14,130 nucleotides of DNA, from NCBI GenBank assembly GCA_937888485.1, contig CALAQQ010000152.1, forward strand, positions 1 through 14,130, read 5' to 3'. The translations under genes and the position numbers were made by a program. The number at the start of each line of letters is the position of its first letter. The stretch's first letter is position 1. The notes under the pieces are model-generated. The model saw nothing but the letters and a program-made list of their open reading frames with translations. It ran no database searches and had not been told where the DNA came from. The DNA is from an uncultured Clostridia bacterium. Lineage in GTDB: Bacteria; Bacillota; Clostridia; Oscillospirales; Acutalibacteraceae. Positions 1 through 4,367 of this stretch are shown here, in pieces.

Positions 1-76
1 GAACTGTAGAGTAATCAAACTCTATACCTTGACCAATTCTGATGGGGCCTGAACCCATAACTATAACCTTCTTCAT
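1..76 (-). pseudogene. carB: carB internal fragment, cut by the window edge
   Basis: Reading left from 76, the frame begins Met-Lys-Lys and runs into GSGPIRIGQGIEFDYS, the opening of the second synthetase half of carbamoyl-phosphate synthase large chain. In the whole enzyme (about 1,070 residues; makes carbamoyl phosphate for arginine and pyrimidine synthesis) this motif lies near residue 555, and the first half opens with a different version (GSGPIIIGQA). Here nothing of the first half is present: in-frame stop codons lie at 101-106 and a TPR-like tail ends at 117. No Shine-Dalgarno site precedes the ATG. So this is carB joined to foreign sequence somewhere between about 60 and 117, not a true start. 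The rest of the gene lies beyond the left edge. Some archaea and thermophiles do split carB, but the missing ribosome-binding site and the other broken genes beside it argue against that here. Confidence 0.72.
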
Positions 77-116
77 ACAAGAAAAGACTGTAATATCGTG
101 CTATTAATTTAGAAAA

Positions 117-248
117 TCATTTATACCTTTCTATTAGCGTATCGGCATTTGCATACCCAAGCTCCTTTGCTCGCTCCAGATTCAAGAGTCCCTCATGCTT
201 CTTACCCTTGACACATTGCGCTGCTCCCAGTATTGCATACGCATCAGC
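117..248 (-). pseudogene. C-terminal tail of a TPR-like protein
   Basis: Forty-three codons ending in a TGA at 117-119. The residues (ADAYAILGAAQ, then a Gly-Lys-Lys turn, then LLNLERAKELG and a final LIERYK) have the helix-turn-helix spacing and small-residue pattern of a tetratricopeptide repeat, such as those that end many bacterial helical-repeat proteins. Only this last repeat is present. Upstream in the same frame the sequence soon stops resembling a TPR, and the neighbouring frame carries a membrane glucosyltransferase that runs across the same bases. It therefore looks like the end of another gene joined on near 227-248. A normal C-terminus of the glucosyltransferase is less likely, because the frame is shifted and that family does not end in a TPR. 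No function can be assigned to the fragment. Confidence 0.5.
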
Positions 249-1162
249 AAATGAAATGTCACTTCCGATGACATAAAAAATATAATATTGGTTCCAAAGG
301 GTATCATTGCTGTAAACAGCAAAAGAAGAAGTGTCTGATACCACTTCTTGTAAGCTTTGGATTTTAAATAACAGAACAAGGCGGTTACACAAACCACCAC
401 TGTTAATAATACCACACAAACCAAAGAAAATCCATTGTTTATAAAGATATTGCCCTTCAAGGTAAACGCCGCAAAATCATAATATGCATCTATCAGCATT
501 CCGGGCAATGTCTGCAGGGAAATTTGTCCCATGCTGTTAATTCCCTGATAATCTGCCAGCTCCTGCTTCTGCAGTGCAAGACAGATTTTGAGAACAATAT
601 AATACAAAGCGCCTCCGCCGATACCCATAATCAGATAACGCACACCTCTTGTCCAAATCTCTTTCCATGTTTGATTGGTAAGGCACATGGTAATCAGGGA
701 AAGAAGGCACATCACCACCGCAACCGCAAGGTACGCCTGGTAAGAACCAACGCTCAAAGCAAGACATACCATGCCTGCAAGATATCCCTTTTTATACTTC
801 TTGGTAAAGTACACCGCCAATACCGCCAGAAGAAACGCCAGCATATATCCGTCCGCAGTGTACAAATATGCAAAGGTAGCCGTCAATGCCGGAAATGTAA
901 CCAGCAGGGCACCGATGCAAACACGTACGGATAAATTCCGGACCTCAAAGAATTCCGATACAAACACCGCTGCAATTGCAAGATACAGAATGGACAAAAC
1001 TCCGATTACCCAATTCAGGTCATAGTAAGATGAAATTCCACATACTACCGTCAGAAACCAGCGCCCGGAGGTAACCATATTCTGGTCAAAATAAAAACTT
1101 GTCATTGCATCCGCATTGGGAAGCTTATTAGTAAATAAAAACATATGCGTCAATTCCTTCAT
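182..1162 (-). CDS. GtrII-like membrane glucosyltransferase, both ends missing
   Basis: The frame encodes a very hydrophobic protein with about seven to nine membrane segments. It contains the signature LFTNKLPNAD, then QNMVTSGRWFL and CGISSYYDLNW, typical of the GtrII-type glucosyltransferases that modify O-antigen or other surface polysaccharide at the membrane. Family-like sequence covers about 227-1150. The first ATG (1162) has no good Shine-Dalgarno site, and the usual N-terminal membrane segment before the TNK motif is missing. The C-terminus breaks off just after HLLMRMQYW, where the last membrane helices should follow, and continues into 15 unrelated residues to the stop at 182. Bases 1131-1153 also read as the DHDPS-family protein and 227-247 as a TPR tail in other frames. 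I read this as an internal fragment of a gene of about 500-600 codons. The family call is good; that it is a working gene is doubtful. Confidence 0.6.
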   Translation of the reverse strand: MKELTHMFLFTNKLPNADAMTSFYFDQNMVTSGRWFLTVVCGISSYYDLNWVIGVLSILYLAIAAVFVSEFFEVRNLSVRVCIGALLVTFPALTATFAYLYTADGYMLAFLLAVLAVYFTKKYKKGYLAGMVCLALSVGSYQAYLAVAVVMCLLSLITMCLTNQTWKEIWTRGVRYLIMGIGGGALYYIVLKICLALQKQELADYQGINSMGQISLQTLPGMLIDAYYDFAAFTLKGNIFINNGFSLVCVVLLTVVVCVTALFCYLKSKAYKKWYQTLLLLLFTAMIPFGTNIIFFMSSEVTFHLLMRMQYWEQRNVSRVRSMRDS

Positions 1163-1457
1163 TTATAAAAGCATTTGCTTCATAAATCTGAGTATCAAGG
1201 TCATCAGCTGTGTGACCCGAGGCAACAACGCTCATTCCTTCGGGTTTGTTTTTCATTATAAATTTAAGGAGTTCAAGTCTTTCTTCAAATGAAAGGAAGA
1301 AAATTTCACTCGACTGACAAATGGCAAAAATACCGTCAACGCCGTTTTTTTGATAGAAATCGAGAATACCGAGAACTCCGTTATAATCGACTTTGTTATC
1401 ATCCGTAAAAGGAGTTATCATTGTAGGATATACACCGTCGGGAATTGTTTTAATCAT
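1128..1457 (-). CDS. DHDPS/NanA-family protein, N-terminal fragment
   Basis: The 109-residue frame starts with GVYPTMITPFTDDNKVD, the classic first strand of the dihydrodipicolinate synthase / N-acetylneuraminate lyase TIM barrel. It continues through a helix-strand repeat (GILDFYQKNGVDGIFA). The strand-2 motif, usually GTTGE, here reads CQSSEIFFLS, as in the divergent uncharacterised clostridial branch of the superfamily, so the substrate cannot be named. The family is about 290-300 residues long; this copy stops after GIDAYVFI, before the catalytic Tyr and Schiff-base Lys, and cannot be active. The ATG at 1457 has a real ribosome-binding site (GAGAGG at 1471-1466) and a promoter upstream, so the 5' end looks native and the break lies at about 1131-1153. 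It follows sigF, separated by a hairpin. Confidence 0.7.
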   Translation of the reverse strand: MIKTIPDGVYPTMITPFTDDNKVDYNGVLGILDFYQKNGVDGIFAICQSSEIFFLSFEERLELLKFIMKNKPEGMSVVASGHTADDLDTQIYEANAFINEGIDAYVFIY

Positions 1458-1471
1458 AATTATTACCTCTC

Positions 1472-1502
1472 AATAAAAATAAGCGGCATATAACTGCCGC
1501 TT
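1472..1502 (-). terminator. Hairpin terminator after sigF
   Basis: A perfect 8-base-pair stem (AAGCGGCA, 1481-1488, with TGCCGCTT, 1495-1502) closes a 6-base loop. On the minus strand it is followed by ATTTTTATT. It lies 33 bases past the sigF stop and ends just before the GAGAGG ribosome-binding site of the DHDPS-family gene. A good intrinsic terminator for the spoIIA operon. Confidence 0.7.
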
Positions 1503-1504
1503 TA

Positions 1505-1533
1505 AGTTTAATATCTGCTCTGTTTTTTGTCAA
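1505..1533 (-). promoter_or_regulatory. Sigma-A-type promoter for the DHDPS-family gene
   Basis: A perfect -35 TTGACA (1533-1528) is followed by exactly 17 bases and TAAACT (1510-1505, 4 of 6 to consensus). It sits between the sigF stop codon at 1536 and the hairpin at 1502. Transcription would start near 1498, inside the 5' arm of the hairpin, so the new transcript would lack a complete terminator stem. Confidence 0.55.
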
Positions 1534-1535
1534 TG

Positions 1536-2198
1536 CTATTGAGATAATTTTTTTCGGATAAACCCTAATATTGTCTTTTCACGGCGTGAAACCTGAACCT
1601 GAGTCATGCCGAGCAAATCGGCTGTTTTCTGTTGGGTTAACCCCTTATAATACCGAAGCTCTATGATGCTTTTATCACGCTCATCAAGAGAAAAAAGAAC
1701 CTGCCTTAATCCGAGAAAATCGGATATCTCATTTTCATGCGAATCAACGGGAATATCAAACTGATTTTCACCGTCATCTCCCGAAGTCAATGAAACAGCG
1801 GGCATTGAAGCATTAAGAAGCATTGCAGTTTCGGCAACATCCGTTCCGAGAATTTCAGCAAGCTCGCTGACGGTCGGTTCTCTTCCGAGTAACAGAGCTG
1901 TTTCTTCTTTTTTCTTCATGGCGTGTCTTGATTTTTCTTTTATTGCCCTGCCGATTTTTACTGTTCCTCCGTCACGGAAAATTCTTTTTATTTCACCGAG
2001 AATAACAGGTACAGCATAGGTTGAAAAGGAAAAACCCCTTGATTCATCAAAGTTATCGGCAGCTTTAATAAGCCCTACACAACCCGCCTGAAACAAATCA
2101 TCATATTCAACTCCCCTGCCCTTAAATCGGTTAGCACAGGCATGAACAAGTCCGAGATTACTCTCAACTCTTTTGTTGCGGTTTTCAAGCTCAGTCAT
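1536..2198 (-). CDS. sigF: RNA polymerase sigma-F factor (forespore)
   Basis: Sigma-70 family factor that directs early forespore transcription and is held inactive by SpoIIAB. Region 2 is clear (EYDDLFQAG, then FSFSTYAVPVILGEIKRIFRDGG for -10 binding, residues about 34-75). Region 3 follows (GREPTVSELAEIL). Region 4 ends the protein with a helix-turn-helix LTQQKTADLLGMTQVQVSR that closely matches SigF/SigG. Identity as SigF rests on its place directly after spoIIAB. The stop of spoIIAB and the ATG at 2198 share bases (ATGACTGA), so translation is probably coupled; a GTG at 2201 is the alternative start, and there is no strong Shine-Dalgarno site. At 220 residues it is about 30 shorter than the Bacillus protein: the region 1.2 helix before region 2.1 is absent. 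An in-frame TGA at 2219-2217 rules out a longer start. Confidence 0.93.
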   Translation of the reverse strand: MTELENRNKRVESNLGLVHACANRFKGRGVEYDDLFQAGCVGLIKAADNFDESRGFSFSTYAVPVILGEIKRIFRDGGTVKIGRAIKEKSRHAMKKKEETALLLGREPTVSELAEILGTDVAETAMLLNASMPAVSLTSGDDGENQFDIPVDSHENEISDFLGLRQVLFSLDERDKSIIELRYYKGLTQQKTADLLGMTQVQVSRREKTILGFIRKKLSQ

Positions 2199-2634
2199 CA
2201 CCGCCGTTCCGACCTTTCAGAACTTTTTCGAGTGTAACCGTCGTTCCTTTTCCCAATTTTGAAGAAACACGGATTTTATCGCAGAAGCTTTCCATAACCG
2301 CAAAACCCAGACCTGCTCTTTCACCGCCGAGAGTTGTGAAAAGAGGCTCCATGGCTTCCTTTATATTTTCAATTCCGCATCCCTTGTCTTTTATTTTCAC
2401 TTTGAATATACCGTTATCATAAAGACCTGCCCATATGTAAATTTTACCGACTGAATCGGGGTAAGCATGAACAATGCAGTTTGTTACCGCTTCACTGACT
2501 GCGGTTCTGATATCTGATATTTCTTCAACATTCGGGTCAAGCTGTGATGCAAAAGCAGCAACAACAGACCTTGCAAATCCTTCATTGACAGAACGGCTTT
2601 CAATCTGAAGTTTCATTTCGTTTAGCGCTTTCAT
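2191..2634 (-). CDS. spoIIAB: Anti-sigma-F factor / serine kinase SpoIIAB
   Basis: GHKL-fold protein of 147 residues, the usual length. In the predivisional cell it binds and silences sigma-F; it also phosphorylates SpoIIAA. The ATP-site motifs are all present: N box SEAVTNCIVHAY (Glu48 and Asn52), G1 box KDKGCGI (about residues 82-88), the lid PLFTT, and G2 GERAGLGFAVME (about 104-115). The N-terminus has the conserved SVNEGFARSVVAAFASQLDP pattern, which includes the dimer and partner-binding region. The start has an AAAGGA ribosome-binding site inside the end of spoIIAA, with four bases between the upstream stop and this ATG. The 3' end overlaps sigF. This tight middle position in a three-gene operon matches spoIIA throughout endospore formers. 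Confidence 0.96.
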   Translation of the reverse strand: MKALNEMKLQIESRSVNEGFARSVVAAFASQLDPNVEEISDIRTAVSEAVTNCIVHAYPDSVGKIYIWAGLYDNGIFKVKIKDKGCGIENIKEAMEPLFTTLGGERAGLGFAVMESFCDKIRVSSKLGKGTTVTLEKVLKGRNGGDD

Positions 2635-2638
2635 TTTC

Positions 2639-2953
2639 TCATCCTTTCGTTTTCAGTTTCATAAGCTTTTCAAGTCCTGCAAGTTTCATCATCATATATA
2701 GACGCTGTGATAAATTTATTACTTCAATACTTCCTCCGTAACTTTCGGCAATTCTGTATCTTCCGAGAACAAAACCTATTCCCGAGCTGTCCATAAATGT
2801 AACCTCTCCGAAATCAAGACTTACCGTCGGAGAAAGACTCTGCTGAATGGCTTCATCTGCTTCAAGACGAAGCACTGCGGCATTATGATGGTCGATTTCA
2901 CCGCTTAATGATATTGTCAGTCTTACCGGTGTTGATGTTATTTTTATCGCCAT
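2639..2953 (-). CDS. spoIIAA: Anti-anti-sigma-F factor SpoIIAA
   Basis: A 104-residue STAS-domain protein. Unphosphorylated SpoIIAA displaces sigma-F from SpoIIAB in the forespore; phosphorylation by SpoIIAB inactivates it. The phosphorylation site is visible in VTFMDSSGIGFVLGR, with Ser56 matching Ser58 of the Bacillus protein, preceded by the typical GEIDHHNA opening. I place the start at the ATG at 2953 because a clear AAAGGAG lies at 2967-2961, seven bases before it. The in-frame ATG at 2971 would put that ribosome-binding site inside the coding region and lies next to a terminator U-tract. First gene of the spoIIA operon. The phosphatase SpoIIE needed for activation is not in the window. 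Confidence 0.95.
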   Translation of the reverse strand: MAIKITSTPVRLTISLSGEIDHHNAAVLRLEADEAIQQSLSPTVSLDFGEVTFMDSSGIGFVLGRYRIAESYGGSIEVINLSQRLYMMMKLAGLEKLMKLKTKG

Positions 2954-2972
2954 TTTTACACTCCTTTGCATT

Positions 2973-3006
2973 AAAAAAATCCCTTATCCGATAGGATAAA
3001 GGATTT
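2973..3006 (-). terminator. Intrinsic terminator after folC
   Basis: A 13-base-pair stem (2977-2989 with 2994-3006) and a 4-base loop. On the minus strand the single imperfect pair is a G-U wobble, and seven Ts follow (2979-2973). On the plus strand the same position is a C-A mismatch, so the structure favours minus-strand transcription. It ends five bases before the spoIIAA ribosome-binding site. Confidence 0.8.
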
Positions 3007-3033
3007 GTTATAAAAATTTTGTTGAATTGTGAA
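3007..3033 (-). promoter_or_regulatory. Possible promoter for spoIIA
   Basis: TTCACA (3033-3028, 5 of 6 to TTGACA) and TATAAC (3012-3007, 5 of 6 to TATAAT) are separated by 15 bases, shorter than ideal. The -10 touches the folC terminator, so RNA would start inside the stem near 3000. Spo0A or sigma-H control would be expected for this operon, but I could not find a convincing sigma-H site. Confidence 0.3.
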
Positions 3034-3037
3034 GCTG

Positions 3038-4315
3038 TTAATAATTTATAAGATTATCTCTTATTTCACCCGCAAGATAGAACGAACCGCATACAATCAG
3101 AACATCATCGGGCTGCATGATATTTTGGGCGGCGGTTATCGCCTTTGACGGAACGGCTATATCATGGCAGTTCTTACAGTATTCCGATGCACTGAGCATT
3201 AATTTACCGCTCGGCAATGCACGGAGCATATCAACTCTTGTTGCAATAAAAACATCGGCAAGAGGTGCAACAACGGAAAGATAGGACATATAATCCTTAT
3301 CTGCCATCATCGAAGAAACCATAATAATTCTTTTATCTGAAAGATGTTTTTTTATAAACTCAGAAAGAGCAAGCGCACATCCTTCGTTATGACCTCCGTC
3401 AAGAATTATAACGGGATGTTTTTTGATAAGCTCCATTCTTGCAGGCATAACAGAAATGCCTATACCCTCTTTTATGGCTTTGTCCGAGATATTAATCGCA
3501 AGCCTTGAAAGAGAACGAACAGCTTCTATTGCTGTGCAGGCATTGTAAATCATGTGTTTCCCTGCAAGCGGAAGAAGAAACTCAATACCGTCATAATTTG
3601 CAAGAGTACCCTCAAGTTTTTCTTCAATAATACGGAGCTTACTGGCATCGGGAATTTTCAGCTCATTGCACTTGTCACGGCACGTTTTTTCAACAACAGG
3701 ATAAACCTTTTCATCCTGGAAAGGATAAAGAACCGTTTCAGCACCAAACTTTATTATTCCGCATTTCTCTGCCGCAATTTTTTCTATTGTATCTCCGAGA
3801 ATCGCGGTATGATCAAGAGAAATGCTTGTTATTACGCTGACATAAGGAGCTTCAATGACGTTGGTTGAATCGAGCCTTCCTCCGAGTCCCACTTCAAGCA
3901 CAACAAAATCGCACTTTTTCATTTTGAAGTAGACAAATGCAGCAGCTGTGAGCGCCTCAAATTCGGTTGGCTGAATACCGGTTTCATTCAGAACATAGAT
4001 TGCGGTTTTGACCTTTTCAACACATTCTGCAAGGTCATATTTATCAATCATATTACCGTTATACTGAATTCTTTCTCTGAAATCGGTTACATAGGGAGAA
4101 ATAAATAAACCTGTATTATATCCGCTTTTACGCAATATGTTGCAAATCATCGTTGAGGTTGAACCCTTGCCGTTTGTACCTGCAACATGGATAACCTTAA
4201 GCTTTTTCTGCGGATTGCCGAGAAGGTTGCATAAGGCTCGTATTCTGTCAAGACCCGGATTTATTCCGAATTTTTCGAGCGAATGGATATATTCGATTGC
4301 TTCATTACAATTCAT
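3038..4315 (-). CDS. folC: Folylpolyglutamate synthase / dihydrofolate synthase
   Basis: Mur-ligase-family enzyme of 425 residues (normal length) that adds glutamate to folates, and in bacteria often also makes dihydrofolate from dihydropteroate, in the cytoplasm with ATP. Visible: P-loop HVAGTNGKGST (about residues 43-53), the substrate loop FISPY followed by FRERI (71-83), EVGLGGRLDSTN (141-152), and the metal/ATP region SLDHTAILGDTIEKIAAEKCGI (166-187). The C-terminal glutamate-binding domain contains ILDGGHN. The ATG at 4315 has an AGGTG ribosome-binding site five bases upstream. It follows valS with 52 bases between the coding regions, mostly occupied by a hairpin; valS-folC order is common in Bacillota. 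Whether the protein has both activities cannot be told from the sequence. Confidence 0.95.
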   Translation of the reverse strand: MNCNEAIEYIHSLEKFGINPGLDRIRALCNLLGNPQKKLKVIHVAGTNGKGSTSTMICNILRKSGYNTGLFISPYVTDFRERIQYNGNMIDKYDLAECVEKVKTAIYVLNETGIQPTEFEALTAAAFVYFKMKKCDFVVLEVGLGGRLDSTNVIEAPYVSVITSISLDHTAILGDTIEKIAAEKCGIIKFGAETVLYPFQDEKVYPVVEKTCRDKCNELKIPDASKLRIIEEKLEGTLANYDGIEFLLPLAGKHMIYNACTAIEAVRSLSRLAINISDKAIKEGIGISVMPARMELIKKHPVIILDGGHNEGCALALSEFIKKHLSDKRIIMVSSMMADKDYMSYLSVVAPLADVFIATRVDMLRALPSGKLMLSASEYCKNCHDIAVPSKAITAAQNIMQPDDVLIVCGSFYLAGEIRDNLINY

Positions 4316-4330
4316 AATATCACCTGATTC

Positions 4331-4360
4331 AAGACCCCGAAGAAAAAACTTCGGGGTCTT
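4331..4360 (-). terminator. Perfect hairpin between valS and folC
   Basis: A 12-base-pair perfect inverted repeat (AAGACCCCGAAG / CTTCGGGGTCTT) around a loop of six Ts on the minus strand, starting seven bases after the valS stop. There is no U-tract after it (GAATCAGG follows), so it is a weak canonical terminator. It may instead protect the valS 3' end or set the folC level by partial termination or RNA processing. The folC ribosome-binding site starts five bases later. Confidence 0.5.
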
Positions 4361-4367
4361 ATAAATA

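Noticed and set aside
2954..2971. Earlier ATG for spoIIAA
   Set aside because: It falls right against the folC terminator and would place the good AAAGGAG site inside the coding region.
3007..3037. Sigma-H promoter before spoIIA
   Set aside because: Expected from biology, but no AGGA...GAAT pair is present on the minus strand in this gap; it may lie inside folC.
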